Of a DNA stretch of 64,000 nt, positions 18,674 to 28,066 are shown piece by piece. Both the position numbers and the translations under genes were made by a program. The notes below the pieces were generated by a model, which was not told the origin of the DNA, did not search any database, and was given only the letters and a program-made list of their open reading frames with translations. How positions within the stretch are numbered: the stretch's first letter is position 1; each line of letters starts with the position of its first letter. Origin of the DNA: Synergistaceae bacterium (lineage in GTDB: Bacteria > Synergistota > Synergistia > Synergistales > Aminobacteriaceae); assembly GCA_018436725.1 (NCBI GenBank), contig JAHDKT010000037.1, forward strand, positions 28,673-92,672, read 5' to 3'.

Positions 18674-19348
18674 ATGACAGAATACGGAAAGAAACTTCCG
18701 TTCCGATTCATGGAGTGCGCACTCCTTACGCTGAGCACGGGGGTGCGCGCCCAGTCGGTGCGAGAACTCCGCACGTCGCTGCCGCACGTTCCCATCAGCT
18801 CGATCTACTATCACTTCTGGGGGAGGATGCTTCGCCCTCATATCGCAGAATCGGAGTTCAACAATGATTTCGCCTCGTGGGCCGACAGCGGTCTGGGTGA
18901 TATGGAACTCGCGGAAGCACTGAGCGCGATTAATCCTGTGGGGTGTTCGGATCTCGGCGAAATTCGTTCCATCCTGGAGGACATTCTCGACGCGCGCCTT
19001 GAGAACGGCGATTTTATGAGCTGGAAGAAGAGCGACAGAGAGTTCTATTTCATCGCCTGCACAAAGATGATGTTCGACACGGGGCGCGAGATCGCCTCGT
19101 TGAAGGACTTCCCGCTCGCGGTGAAGACGTCGAGCCGTCAGAGCTTCTTCCATCACTTTATCGACGGCAGAAGACGCTCTCCCGAGGGAAAGGACGATTT
19201 CACCATCTGGCTCGAACAGTTCGGCGACGAGACGGCAGTTCTGCGGAAGTCGCTGGCCGCGATCGACTCGTATCTTTTCTCCCTCGGAGAGCTGAAGGGG
19301 CAGGTCGTTTCCCTTCTCGAGAAAAATCTTCGCGGAAGGGGGAAATGA
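18674..19348 (+). CDS. DUF5752-family protein linked to trehalose synthesis
   Basis: A 224-aa soluble protein of unknown biochemical function. It looks like the DUF5752 family, whose members are typically next to TreT-type glycosyltransferases. Recognisable features are FRFMECALLTLSTGVRAQS, an aromatic patch SSIYYHFWGRML and FIACTKMMFDTGREI; it appears mostly helical with no signal peptide or membrane segment. Its stop overlaps the treT start (ATGA), so the two are translationally coupled and probably work together, perhaps as a regulatory partner. The function is inference from context only. ATG 18674 has a GGAGG box 8 nt upstream. Confidence 0.7.
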   Translation: MTEYGKKLPFRFMECALLTLSTGVRAQSVRELRTSLPHVPISSIYYHFWGRMLRPHIAESEFNNDFASWADSGLGDMELAEALSAINPVGCSDLGEIRSILEDILDARLENGDFMSWKKSDREFYFIACTKMMFDTGREIASLKDFPLAVKTSSRQSFFHHFIDGRRRSPEGKDDFTIWLEQFGDETAVLRKSLAAIDSYLFSLGELKGQVVSLLEKNLRGRGK

Positions 19349-20589
19349 CGATGTCCGAGATGCTGAAACAGTACGGAGAAGTGGTCGGCTTCCACGCTAT
19401 GGACAGCTTGATGGTCATCGCCGATATGCTGCGCGGAAAGAAGATCGTTCATGTGAATTCGACGAAGGAAGGAGGCGGCGTCGCGGAGATTCTTTCCTCG
19501 ATGATACCGCTCTCCAAAGAACTGGGTCTCGACGTCTCCTGGGAGGTCGTCGAAGGGAACCCCGACTTTTTCGCCTGCACCAAAACCCTCCACAACTCGC
19601 TGCAGGGGATGCCCGGCGGATTGCCCGAAAGACAGATCGAAGCATACGTCGAAACGAACCGCACAAATGCGGCGAAACTGAACGACGTGCTGGAGGATGC
19701 CGATTACGTCTTCATTCACGACCCTCAACCCGCGCCGCTGCTCGGATACTTCCCGAACAGGAAGGGAAAGTGGATATGGCGTTGCCATATCGACGTCAGC
19801 TCGCCGAATCGTTCGGTCTGGCGTTTCGTCAAGAAGCACGTGGAGGGGTACGACGCGTCGATTTTCTCGCTGCCAGACTTCGCACAGCCGCTCCCGCATC
19901 CTCAGTATTTGATCACGCCGAGCATCGATCCGCTGAGCGAGAAAAATATCGCGCTGCACAAAAGCGAGATTACGAAGACGTACGGAGAACTGGGCATTCC
20001 GATGGACAAGCCGGTCATTCTGCAGGTCTCGCGGTTCGACCGTTTCAAGGATCCTCTCGGTGTTATAGAGAGTTACAGGATCGCCCGCGAACACGTGGAT
20101 ATACGACTCGTCCTCGCCGGAGGCGGCGCGACCGACGATCCGGAATCCGGAGAGGTTCTCGCAAGAGTTCAGGAAGCGGCGGCCGGCGATCCGGACATCC
20201 ATGTGCTATTGCTTCCCGCGGATGCGCACAGGACGATCAACGCGCTGCAGTCGGGAGCCGCCGTGGTGATGCAGAAATCGACGAAGGAGGGGTTCGGTCT
20301 GACCGTCACCGAGGGGTTATGGAAGAAGAAGCCTGTCATCGGCGGAGATGTCGGCGGTATCCGCCTGCAGATCATCAACCGTTTCAACGGGTTTCGAGTG
20401 CGTTCTCCCGAAGGGGCGGCCATCCGGATTCGTTATCTTCTGACCCACAAGTGGAAACGCGAGCGAATGGGAGTGAACGCCCGCCAGTACGTCCTTGAGA
20501 ACTTTCTTATCACCGGGCAGCTTCGCCGCTACCTCTCGCTCCTGATCGCGCTGAACTCGTCGGGGGGAGAGTGGGAGAGATGGCTCTGA
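19345..20589 (+). CDS. treT: Trehalose synthase TreT (GT4 glycosyltransferase)
   Basis: A 414-aa GT4/GT-B glycosyltransferase matching the trehalose glycosyl-transferring synthase family, which makes trehalose from an NDP-glucose and free glucose, reversibly. Landmarks are HVNSTKEGGGVAEIL and LGLDVSWEVVEG in the acceptor domain, RCHIDVSSPNRSVW, ILQVSRFDRFKDPLGVI at the donor-domain start, and the E-x7-E region KEGFGLTVTEGLWKKKP with GGDVGGI. It is coupled to DUF5752 upstream and overlaps the otsB remnant downstream by 10 nt. A related GT4 specificity (for example glucosylglycerate) is the main alternative. Confidence 0.82.
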   Translation: MTMSEMLKQYGEVVGFHAMDSLMVIADMLRGKKIVHVNSTKEGGGVAEILSSMIPLSKELGLDVSWEVVEGNPDFFACTKTLHNSLQGMPGGLPERQIEAYVETNRTNAAKLNDVLEDADYVFIHDPQPAPLLGYFPNRKGKWIWRCHIDVSSPNRSVWRFVKKHVEGYDASIFSLPDFAQPLPHPQYLITPSIDPLSEKNIALHKSEITKTYGELGIPMDKPVILQVSRFDRFKDPLGVIESYRIAREHVDIRLVLAGGGATDDPESGEVLARVQEAAAGDPDIHVLLLPADAHRTINALQSGAAVVMQKSTKEGFGLTVTEGLWKKKPVIGGDVGGIRLQIINRFNGFRVRSPEGAAIRIRYLLTHKWKRERMGVNARQYVLENFLITGQLRRYLSLLIALNSSGGEWERWL

Positions 20590-20900
20590 GCGGGAGGTGC
20601 GACGGGCTCGAAGAGACGGCGTCTTTTTTCAGCTCTTTCAGCAGAGGCGTTCCTCTCCCGGCGAGCGATTACGACGGGACGCCCGCTCCCTTCCGAAAGG
20701 GGGGGAGCGTCCTCTCGGGGAGACGCGTCGAAGAGGTCGCCGCCTTGCTTGATATATCACTCGAAGTGTGGGGGCGCCATGGGTGGGAACGGCGCGGTCC
20801 GGAGAGGCGAGTGGAAGCGGCCTTCGTTCCGGCGGGTCTCTCGGAGGCGGGAGCGGCGGTCGAAAGGGCCTTCAAGGAAAGAAGGGATTCGGCACGATGA
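20580..20900 (+). pseudogene. Broken trehalose-6-phosphate phosphatase (otsB) remnant
   Basis: A 106-codon open frame between treT and otsA. It keeps the HAD motif I as DYDGTPAPF and, only about 10 residues later, LSGRRVEEVAALL and GRHGWERRGP, which match the SGR and HG(x)E segments of OtsB. In intact OtsB about 40 residues separate these blocks, so roughly 20 are missing; everything after the HG block, including the GDD-x-TDE metal motif, is absent. A full enzyme is about 230-270 aa. It cannot be an active phosphatase as read. The frame is intact and overlaps both neighbours (10 nt with treT, ATGA with otsA), so it may persist only to couple translation. Confidence 0.6.
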
Positions 20901-22393
20901 AAAAGAAAGAACGTCTGCTTGTGGTATCGAACCGCCTTCCGGTCTCTCTCTCGAAGGAAGACGGGAAGCTGATCGGGCGTCCTGCATCGGGAGGGCTCGT
21001 CAACGCGCTGAGCCCGGTGCTGAAAAACAAGGGCGGGTTCTGGATAGGGTGGGCAGGAACGCGCGAGAACGTTCCTCTGGCGACGCTCCGGGACATTCTC
21101 GGTCCCGTTTCCGAGGAGAGCGGCTACCGGCTGCTTCCGGTAATGCTGACGAAGGAGGATGTGGATTCCTTCTATTCCGGATTTTCGAACTCCGTGCTTT
21201 GGCCGCTCTTTCATGATCTTCAGAGCAGGTGCGACTTCAATCCCTCTTACTGGGAGGGGTATCTGAGCGCGAACAGAAAGTTCGCGAAAGTGTTGCTGAA
21301 GCATACGGAGGAAGGCGATTTCATCTGGGTGAACGACTACCATCTGATTCCGCTCGGGAAGATGCTGCACGAGAAGAAGCCCTCGCTCAAGGCCTCGTTC
21401 TTTATGCATATCCCCTTTCCCAGCGTGGATATCTTCATGAAGATGCCGCAGAGAAAGGAAATACTTTCCGAGCTTGTCCACTATGCTTTCGTCGGTTTTC
21501 AGACGATGAGGGACAGGCGGAACTTTCTGGAGTGCCTGAAGGTCTTCTTTCCGGAGTTACGGATCTCGGGGAGGGGGAACGTGGTGCGCGCGCGCATCGG
21601 AGAACGCGTCCTCCTGGTTGGCGCGCTGCCTATCAGCATCGATTTTCGTTCGTTTGCCGCTCTGGCCTCCGTCAAGGAAGTTGTCGCGCGGGCGAAGGAC
21701 ATCCGTCGGGAGATGTTCGCCGAAAGTTACATCCTCGGGGTGGACAGGCTCGATTACTCGAAGGGAATCCCCGAACGCCTGCGGGGATTTCAGCGATGTC
21801 TGGAGCTTCACCCTGAGCTTCGTGAAAAGATCAGCCTGATGCAGGTGGTCGTCCCGAGCAGGGAGTCGGTGGGCGAGTATCTCGACCTGAAACAGGAGAT
21901 AGAACTCCTCATCAGCAGAATCAACGGCGAATACTCGACGACACGCTGGGTGCCCGTGCACTGGCGCTACGGCTCCGTTTCGCGGTCCGAGCTGGCCGCG
22001 CTCTACCGGGGCGCAGAGATGGCCCTCGTCACTTCGTTGAAGGACGGGATGAATCTCGTCTGCAAGGAGTACTGCGCCTGCAAGGCGGACGGGAAGGGGG
22101 CGCTCGTGCTGAGCGAGTTCGCCGGAGCGGCGATTCAGCTCGCCAAGGGGGCGCTGCTCGTGAACCCCTACGATGTCGACGCGGTCGCATCGGCTATCGC
22201 CGAGGGATTCTCCATGGACGAGCAGGAGAAAAAGCGGCGCATGCGCATTCTGCGGAAGTCGATAGCGCGGCACGATGTTTTCCGCTGGGTGGACGATTTT
22301 TTACGAGCGTCCGTGGGCAAAAAGCTTGCCGAGTTCCCGGAGGAGGAGATTCCTCCGCTCTGGCCCGGACTCGAAACCGATGGTGAGAAGTAG
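20897..22393 (+). CDS. otsA: Trehalose-6-phosphate synthase (GT20)
   Basis: Makes trehalose-6-phosphate from UDP- or ADP-glucose and glucose-6-phosphate; 498 aa, single GT20 domain. Family motifs in order: [94 protein letters not shown] and VLSEFAGAA. The start ATG 20897 shares ATGA with the otsB remnant. Because the adjacent phosphatase is broken, its product needs a phosphatase encoded elsewhere, or trehalose-6-phosphate is used as such. Confidence 0.94.
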   Translation: MKKKERLLVVSNRLPVSLSKEDGKLIGRPASGGLVNALSPVLKNKGGFWIGWAGTRENVPLATLRDILGPVSEESGYRLLPVMLTKEDVDSFYSGFSNSVLWPLFHDLQSRCDFNPSYWEGYLSANRKFAKVLLKHTEEGDFIWVNDYHLIPLGKMLHEKKPSLKASFFMHIPFPSVDIFMKMPQRKEILSELVHYAFVGFQTMRDRRNFLECLKVFFPELRISGRGNVVRARIGERVLLVGALPISIDFRSFAALASVKEVVARAKDIRREMFAESYILGVDRLDYSKGIPERLRGFQRCLELHPELREKISLMQVVVPSRESVGEYLDLKQEIELLISRINGEYSTTRWVPVHWRYGSVSRSELAALYRGAEMALVTSLKDGMNLVCKEYCACKADGKGALVLSEFAGAAIQLAKGALLVNPYDVDAVASAIAEGFSMDEQEKKRRMRILRKSIARHDVFRWVDDFLRASVGKKLAEFPEEEIPPLWPGLETDGEK

Positions 22394-22456
22394 ATTCGTT
22401 CGGGAGTTTACTTCTCCATCCTCACCGACTACAATAAAAGAAGGAAAAGAAATAAA

Positions 22457-22496
22457 GCGGAGCGGCCCGAATTTCGGAAGCCGGCTCCGCGGTTTT
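22457..22496 (+). terminator. Terminator after otsA
   Basis: GCGGAGC (22457-22463) pairs with GCTCCGC (22484-22490), with a nested stem CCGAA/TTCGG in the middle, followed by GGTTTTC. This closes the trehalose unit. Confidence 0.7.
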
Positions 22497-22649
22497 CTGC
22501 GGAGCGACGCCGGTTCAGTCTCCTTGACGCGTATCTTCATCTTCCGGAGACGTTCGCCGGATGCCGGTTCGCATTATGTAAATGATTGTTCGCATGGTCC
22601 GTTCGGACCTTCGCCGTCGAAAGAGTTCTCTATGGGGTGTGAATAAACA
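22497..22649 (+). other. Gap between otsA terminator and recJ leader ORF
   Basis: The 342 nt between otsA and recJ hold the terminator at 22457-22496, a possible leader ORF at 22650, and in between no gene that I can support. TTGACG at 22524-22529 resembles a -35 but has no -10 at a proper distance; TATGTA near 22575 resembles a -10 without a -35. Confidence 0.4.
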
Positions 22650-22739
22650 GTGAGAAAACGTGTTCTGCCCGATTCGAAACACTACGAACTGCGGCTCTCA
22701 AGCGACTATGCGCCGCACAAAAGGAACGGCGTCCGGTGA
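22650..22739 (+). CDS. Possible 29-aa leader peptide coupled to recJ
   Basis: A GTG-initiated open frame of 29 codons, beginning MRKRVLPDSKHYELRL and rich in Arg/Lys. It ends TGA at 22737-22739, overlapping the recJ start as GTGA. A GGGGTG box lies about 10 nt upstream of its start. recJ itself has no ribosome-binding site of its own apart from the AAGGAAC inside this frame, so termination-coupled initiation is plausible. The sequence resembles no family I know. It could equally be chance. Confidence 0.35.
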   Translation: MRKRVLPDSKHYELRLSSDYAPHKRNGVR

Positions 22740-24538
22740 CGGCGTTCTGTCGCTCCTCGTCGCTCCGTCTCTTTCAGCCGAATTCGTCGACGCTGGAGCT
22801 TGCCGGTCGTATCGGGTGCTCCCTTCTTACAGCCGCCGTACTGGAGAGCCGGAGCCAGTCGCCTGCGGCGAATACTGTCGAGGAAAGCGCTCAGTTTTTT
22901 CCCTGCGAGCCGTACTCGTACGCGAACTCCCTTCTCGACTCAGCCGCGTCTCTCGAGGAGATGCTGGAGAGGCTTTTCCTCGGAGAGAACGCGGAGGAGG
23001 CGGCCGAGCGATGGCGGAACCTCCCGAACCTTGGCAGGGTGCTCGTGTACGGAGATTACGATGCGGACGGCGTCTCCTCGGCGGCGCTCGCGTTGGAGAT
23101 GTGCCGGGGCAGGGCCGAACAGGCCCGTTTTTTCATCCCTCATCGCCATGAGCAAGGGTACGGACTCCACGAACAGGTGCTCGACCGCCTGCTCTCGATC
23201 GGATGGGATACGCTGATCGTGGTGGACTGCGGCACGAAGGACGGCGAAATCCTGGAGAAGGTTGCCCGATCCGGCGTCAACGTCTTCGTTGTCGATCACC
23301 ATCTTCCGGAACAGGGAGCTACCCTGCACGGAAGCGTGGTGAATCCCCATACGGGCGCGTTCGCCGGGCGGGAAGCGGAGGGACGGGCTCTGTGCGCGAC
23401 GGGAGTTCTCTGGGCATGGGCATGGCAGCATTCCCTGCATCCGCGGAAACAGCTCGCCCGAATGACGGATCTGGTCGCGCTCGCCACGATTGCAGACTGC
23501 ATGCCGCTGACCCCCCTCAACAGGGCGCTCGTCCGAAGAGGGATGCACGTTCTTTCGACGACGCCGCGTCCGGGACTCGCCCGTCTCTTCTCGAGGCTCG
23601 GAATCGCTCAGGCGAAGAGCACTCTCACCGAGGAGATGCTCTCTATGAAAGTCATTCCCTGTCTCAACGCCGCCGGCCGGATGGATTTCGCGGATACTGC
23701 GGTGAACGTGCTGCTCGGGGCGTCGAACGTCGATGAATCTGTAGAGACGTTGATATCGCTCAATCGGAAGAGGCAGTCGCTTTCGCTGAAGATTTCGAAG
23801 GATGCCGAAGAGATTCTCGCTGGAGGGGTGAATGTCATCTTGGGCGAGACGTGGCCCGTCGGGGTACTGAGCGGCGTGGCCAGCAGGATATGCAGCCGGA
23901 CCGGCGCTCCGGTGGCGCTTGCCGCTCCGGTGAACGGAGGCATACGCGGGACGCTCCGCGTTCCCGAGGGAGGGGACGCCGTCGGCCTGCTTGAAACGCT
24001 TTCTTGGAAGCTCGACGCATGGGGAGGGCACAAGTACGCGGCCGGTTTCTCGGTCTCCAGGGAAAACTGGGACTCCGTACGCCGCGAACTGCAGCAGTCC
24101 CTGGCATCGATGAAGGTCGAAGAGCCTTCCGTGACGGCCATCGCCATGGCTCCCGGCGAAATCTCCCTCGAATCCTGGAAGGAGACGAGCAGACTCGGTC
24201 CTTTCGGCAACGGAAACCCTTTTCCGATGTTCTTCCTTGCCCGGAAGGGCAGGGAGCGAATGCTGCCCCTCGGCAAGGACGGAAAACATCTCCAGATAGA
24301 CGCCGGAGGCGTCCGTCTCCTCGCCTTCAACGGGGAGAACGACAAGGATGTCCTCGCAAAGGCGGAAGGATGGGTCTATCGGCCCCGACTCGACTGCTGG
24401 CGCGGCGAGGAGCGTCTTCAGTACGTAGTCGACTATGCGGTAATGGAGTCCGATGCGCCGAATGTCCCATTGAAGCCGCGGTCCGGATGGAGCGGAGAAG
24501 AACATGGATCCCAGCAAACTGACCGAGAGCATCTTTGA
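22736..24538 (+). CDS. recJ: Single-stranded-DNA-specific exonuclease RecJ
   Basis: A 5'-3' single-strand exonuclease for recombination and mismatch/base-excision repair; 600 aa. DHH-family metal motifs are present in order: VYGDYDADGVSS, VVDCGTKDG, VDHHLPEQGA, then CLNAAGRMD. The DHHA1 part has GVASRICSRTGAPV and GGHKYAAGFSVS; the OB-like C-terminal domain contains GPFGNGNPFPMF. It is divergent and its first 50 residues are unusual. GTG 22736 is the first start codon in this frame after the upstream stop at 22640. It overlaps the following RSH gene by 35 nt. Confidence 0.92.
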   Translation: MTAFCRSSSLRLFQPNSSTLELAGRIGCSLLTAAVLESRSQSPAANTVEESAQFFPCEPYSYANSLLDSAASLEEMLERLFLGENAEEAAERWRNLPNLGRVLVYGDYDADGVSSAALALEMCRGRAEQARFFIPHRHEQGYGLHEQVLDRLLSIGWDTLIVVDCGTKDGEILEKVARSGVNVFVVDHHLPEQGATLHGSVVNPHTGAFAGREAEGRALCATGVLWAWAWQHSLHPRKQLARMTDLVALATIADCMPLTPLNRALVRRGMHVLSTTPRPGLARLFSRLGIAQAKSTLTEEMLSMKVIPCLNAAGRMDFADTAVNVLLGASNVDESVETLISLNRKRQSLSLKISKDAEEILAGGVNVILGETWPVGVLSGVASRICSRTGAPVALAAPVNGGIRGTLRVPEGGDAVGLLETLSWKLDAWGGHKYAAGFSVSRENWDSVRRELQQSLASMKVEEPSVTAIAMAPGEISLESWKETSRLGPFGNGNPFPMFFLARKGRERMLPLGKDGKHLQIDAGGVRLLAFNGENDKDVLAKAEGWVYRPRLDCWRGEERLQYVVDYAVMESDAPNVPLKPRSGWSGEEHGSQQTDREHL

Positions 24539-26885
24539 AAGCCGCACGCACCCCGAGCGTCTCGAGGGTGATCGCACCCATGCGCCCGATGCCGAAACGG
24601 ACGGGGGCGTTGCGGCGCGTGCGGGAGGAACGGCCGGGCTCGACAGGAAAACCTCGGGAAAGCTGCGGGACAGCTACATCGGGCGTATTCCGGAGGAGGA
24701 GCGGGCCATCTCGGTCAAGTTCGCATGGCACGAACTCTGGTCGAAGGCGGTTATCTATCTCTCCAGGGAGGATCTGATGCAACTGGGCGAGGCGCTCGTG
24801 ATGGCGGGAGACGCCCACAGGGACCAACGCCGCTCCACGGGCGACCCGTACATCGTTCATACCATCAACGTCGCCTCCATTCTCGCGGATATGCAGCTCG
24901 ACAACGTCACGTTGATGGCAGCCCTTCTGCACGATGTTCTTGAGGATACCGACATCACGATGGAGAAGCTCGTCGCCGCGTTCGGCGCTCCCGTGGCGAC
25001 CCTGGTCGACGGGGTGACGAAGCTCGGAAAGCTCCCCTTCAAGACGTTCGAGGACTACCAGGCTGAGAATCTACGCAAGATGTTCGTCGTGATGGCGAAG
25101 GACATCCGCGTCGTGTTGATCAAGCTGGCGGATCGGCTCCATAACATGCGTACACTGGGAGCCCTCAGGAAGGACAAGCAGCTGCGCATCGCGCGCGAGA
25201 CGCTGGAGATCTACGCGCCGCTCGCGCATCGGCTGGGCATCTACCAGGTGAAACGCGGGCTTGAGGATCTCGCGTTCAAATTCGCGGACCCAGAGATGTA
25301 CTACGAGATCAGGCACCGGGTCAGAAAAAAGCTCCCCGAGCGGGAAACCATCATCAAGAAGGCGCTCGAAATTCTCACCGCCCGGCTCGAAGAAGAGGGG
25401 ATACGCTGCAAGGTGAAGGGGCGCGCGAAGCACTTCTACAGCATCTACGAGAAGATGAACAGAAAGAAACTGCCCGTGGAGCAGCTCTACGATCTGCTTG
25501 CTCTCCGCGTGATGGTGGACGACATCGCCGCCTGCTACACGGTTCTCGGCATCGTCCACACGATATGGAAACCGATCCCCGGTCAGTTCGACGACTACAT
25601 CGCCAACCCGAAGTCGAATATGTACCAGTCGCTCCACACGACGGTGGTGGGGCCGACCGGCGAGCCCCTCGAAGTCCAGATACGCACCTGGGAGATGAAC
25701 TCCTTGGCCGAGTACGGCATCGCCGCCCACTGGCGCTATAAAGAGGGGGGAAATTCCCTCGACGACCTCGACGCCAAGCTGACGTGGATCCGTCAGGCCA
25801 TCGAGGCCGACCATGACGGCTCCGAGCCGTCGGAGTTCCTGGAGCGCCTGAAGGAAGACGTCCTCTCGACAGACGTCTTCGTCTTCACTCCTCAGGGGGA
25901 GGTCGTCTCCCTTCCGAGGGGATCGACGCCGCTCGATTTCGCCTTCGCCATCCACACCCAGCTGGGCACGCGATGCGTGGGCGCCATGGTGAACAACCGC
26001 ATTGTCGCCATGGGGTACGAACTGCAAAACGGAGATATCGTCAAGATCATCACGTCGCCTCAGGGCGCTCCGTCCAGAGACTGGCTCAAGATCGCCCGCA
26101 GCAGCAAGGCCCGGAGCAAGATCCGCGCCTACTTCCGCGCTCTTGAGAAGACGGAGCGTCTGGAGAAGATGCAGCGCGGCAGGGATCTGCTCGAACGAGA
26201 ACTCAAGAGGCGCGGAACTCCGGAGTTCGAGGAGTTCGAAGAACTCTTTCCCCTGCTCAACAAGATAGCCAGGGACACGGCCTACTCGAACGGCGAGGAG
26301 CTTCTTGCCGCCATAGGAAACGGCCATCAGAGCGTCTCGCTCGTGGCGCAGCGTCTTGCTGGGAAGACTCAGGCGCAGACGCAGCCGGCGCCCGTGCAGC
26401 CTCTTCCCGCCGAGCCGGAGAAGCACACGTCCTTCACCGGAAAGAAGGGCGATTCCGATATTGTGGTCGAGGGGGCCGACGGCGTCCAGGTCGTCCTCTC
26501 GAACTGCTGCGAGCCCGTTCCCGGCGATCCGATCATCGGGTTTTCCACGAGGACCAGGGGCATCACGGTGCACAGGGCCGACTGTGAAAATGTGAAGAAC
26601 GCCCGGGAGGAACGGCGTATCGGCGTCTCCTGGGGAACCACCGGCAACCGCAGGTTTTCGGCCAGACTCAAGATCGAGGCGCTCGACAGAGGAGGACTCT
26701 TCGGCGACGTGGCTCAGGCGATCATGGCCGGCGATGGAAGCATGACGGGGATCAAGGCCGGAGTCGTGGGAGGCAATATGGCGCGGATGAAGCTGGAGCT
26801 TCGCGTCCGCGACCTTGAACACTTATATCTGATAGTCGCCAGGCTCAATGCCGTCAAGGGCATGATCCAGGTATCACGGGGGTGA
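24504..26885 (+). CDS. relA: RelA/SpoT homologue, (p)ppGpp synthetase/hydrolase (long RSH)
   Basis: Stringent-response enzyme, 793 aa. Domains: a non-conserved N-terminal extension of about 70 residues; HD hydrolase with [14 protein letters not shown] and the metal pair H143-D144 in [10 protein letters not shown]; synthetase with [13 protein letters not shown], then [12 protein letters not shown] (QFDD at 361-364) and [31 protein letters not shown] (in part); TGS domain around 455-515; a zinc-finger-like CC patch ([15 protein letters not shown]) near 670; C-terminal ACT domain. The intact HD predicts hydrolysis as well as synthesis. The QFDD motif is unusual: bifunctional enzymes normally have R-x-K-D, synthesis-only RelA E-x-D-D. 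Confidence 0.94.
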   Translation: MDPSKLTESIFESRTHPERLEGDRTHAPDAETDGGVAARAGGTAGLDRKTSGKLRDSYIGRIPEEERAISVKFAWHELWSKAVIYLSREDLMQLGEALVMAGDAHRDQRRSTGDPYIVHTINVASILADMQLDNVTLMAALLHDVLEDTDITMEKLVAAFGAPVATLVDGVTKLGKLPFKTFEDYQAENLRKMFVVMAKDIRVVLIKLADRLHNMRTLGALRKDKQLRIARETLEIYAPLAHRLGIYQVKRGLEDLAFKFADPEMYYEIRHRVRKKLPERETIIKKALEILTARLEEEGIRCKVKGRAKHFYSIYEKMNRKKLPVEQLYDLLALRVMVDDIAACYTVLGIVHTIWKPIPGQFDDYIANPKSNMYQSLHTTVVGPTGEPLEVQIRTWEMNSLAEYGIAAHWRYKEGGNSLDDLDAKLTWIRQAIEADHDGSEPSEFLERLKEDVLSTDVFVFTPQGEVVSLPRGSTPLDFAFAIHTQLGTRCVGAMVNNRIVAMGYELQNGDIVKIITSPQGAPSRDWLKIARSSKARSKIRAYFRALEKTERLEKMQRGRDLLERELKRRGTPEFEEFEELFPLLNKIARDTAYSNGEELLAAIGNGHQSVSLVAQRLAGKTQAQTQPAPVQPLPAEPEKHTSFTGKKGDSDIVVEGADGVQVVLSNCCEPVPGDPIIGFSTRTRGITVHRADCENVKNAREERRIGVSWGTTGNRRFSARLKIEALDRGGLFGDVAQAIMAGDGSMTGIKAGVVGGNMARMKLELRVRDLEHLYLIVARLNAVKGMIQVSRG

Positions 26886-26893
26886 CGCGTATC

Positions 26894-27331
26894 GTGAGGG
26901 CAGTGGTGCAGAGAGTCTCCTCCGCACGGGTTCTTGTGGACGGGGAAGTGAAAGGGACCGTTGGGAAAGGGGTGTGCGTTCTTCTCGGCGTTTCCGACGC
27001 CGACGGTGCGCAGGATGCGGACTGGATGGCGGAGAAGATCGTCAACCTGCGCATCTTCGAGGACGACGAGGGAAAAATGAACAGGTCGCTGCTCGAGGTC
27101 GGGGGCGAAATGCTTGCCGTTTCGCAGTTCACCCTCTACGGAGACTGTCGGAAGGGGCGGCGACCGTCGTTCGTGGGCGCCGGGGAACCCCGCCATGCCG
27201 ACCGCATGTACGAGGAGTTCAAGAGCGCGGCGGCAAAAAGAGGCGTGCATGTCGAGAGCGGCGTCTTTCAGGCGCACATGCTTGTCGAGATAGCGAACGA
27301 CGGGCCGGTCACGCTCATCGTTGAAAGATGA
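26894..27331 (+). CDS. dtd: D-aminoacyl-tRNA deacylase
   Basis: Removes D-amino acids (and glycine) mischarged on tRNA; homodimer, 145 aa. Family motifs: [19 protein letters not shown], the active-site [17 protein letters not shown], and the Gly-cisPro-type motif as [11 protein letters not shown] near the C-terminus. GTG 26894 gives the canonical MRAVVQRV start; an earlier in-frame GTG at 26882 overlaps the upstream stop as GTGA and would add four residues. It sits between the RSH gene and an MBL hydrolase. Confidence 0.94.
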   Translation: MRAVVQRVSSARVLVDGEVKGTVGKGVCVLLGVSDADGAQDADWMAEKIVNLRIFEDDEGKMNRSLLEVGGEMLAVSQFTLYGDCRKGRRPSFVGAGEPRHADRMYEEFKSAAAKRGVHVESGVFQAHMLVEIANDGPVTLIVER

Positions 27332-27415
27332 GGCGCCGCATTCCGGACCGACTCCGGCGGAAAAACCTCTCTGTGTGCAGCAGTATAAAGTGTGCGGAAA
27401 AGGAAGGGATTCTCG

Positions 27416-28066
27416 ATGAACTACAAACGATTTCCTCTGGGGCCGCTCTGGACGAATACATACCTCGTCTGGGATACCTCCGGAACCGGTTTTATAGTCG
27501 ATCCTGCCGGTGATGCGGCTGAACTGTTCGCGTTCGCGAAGAAGAAGGAGATCGTCATCGAAGCGATCCTCCTCACCCACGGGCATCTTGATCACGTGGG
27601 CGGCGTCCCCGAAGCGCTCGGAACCGTTTCGTCGCCCGTCTATATCGGGGCGGGAGACGCGGGAATGCTTCGTTCTCCCGACCGGAACGCGGCGGAGTGG
27701 ATGGGGTACGACTTCAGGGGGACCGACGCGTTCTCCATTCTGAACGACGGAGAGACGCTGCACATCGGCGGAATGACGATCTCCGTTCTTGAAACACCCG
27801 GACATACGCCGGGGTGCGTATGCTACCTGGTTTCGGAGCCCTCGGATTCAGGAGATTCGGATCTTCTGCTTTCGGGAGACACGCTCTTTGCGCGTAGCGT
27901 CGGACGAACCGACCTTCCGGGAGGCGACGTGGGAAAACTGCATAAATCGCTGGTACGCCTTGCCTCCCTTCCCGACGCCCTTCGGGTTCTGCCCGGACAC
28001 GGTCCGGAAACCAGCATAGAAGCGGAGCGCAACCATAATCCGTTCTGGCCGGAGGAAACGGCGTGA
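27416..28066 (+). CDS. MBL-fold metal hydrolase (glyoxalase II-like)
   Basis: A 216-aa metallo-beta-lactamase-fold hydrolase. The dinuclear metal motif is LTHGHLDHVGG (H-x-H-x-D-H), with further ligands in ETPGHTPG, LSGDTLFARSVGRTDL and VLPGHGPETS. This size and the start NYKRFPLGPLWTNTYLVWD match the small glyoxalase-II-like YcbL/GloC group; the natural substrate is uncertain. ATG 27416 follows a GGAAGGGA site; it is coupled to radC by GTGA. Confidence 0.87.
   Translation: MNYKRFPLGPLWTNTYLVWDTSGTGFIVDPAGDAAELFAFAKKKEIVIEAILLTHGHLDHVGGVPEALGTVSSPVYIGAGDAGMLRSPDRNAAEWMGYDFRGTDAFSILNDGETLHIGGMTISVLETPGHTPGCVCYLVSEPSDSGDSDLLLSGDTLFARSVGRTDLPGGDVGKLHKSLVRLASLPDALRVLPGHGPETSIEAERNHNPFWPEETA

Noticed and set aside
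22660..23151. 163-codon + strand frame overlapping the recJ start
   Set aside because: It is a frame-shifted reading of recJ; recJ in the other frame carries all DHH motifs.
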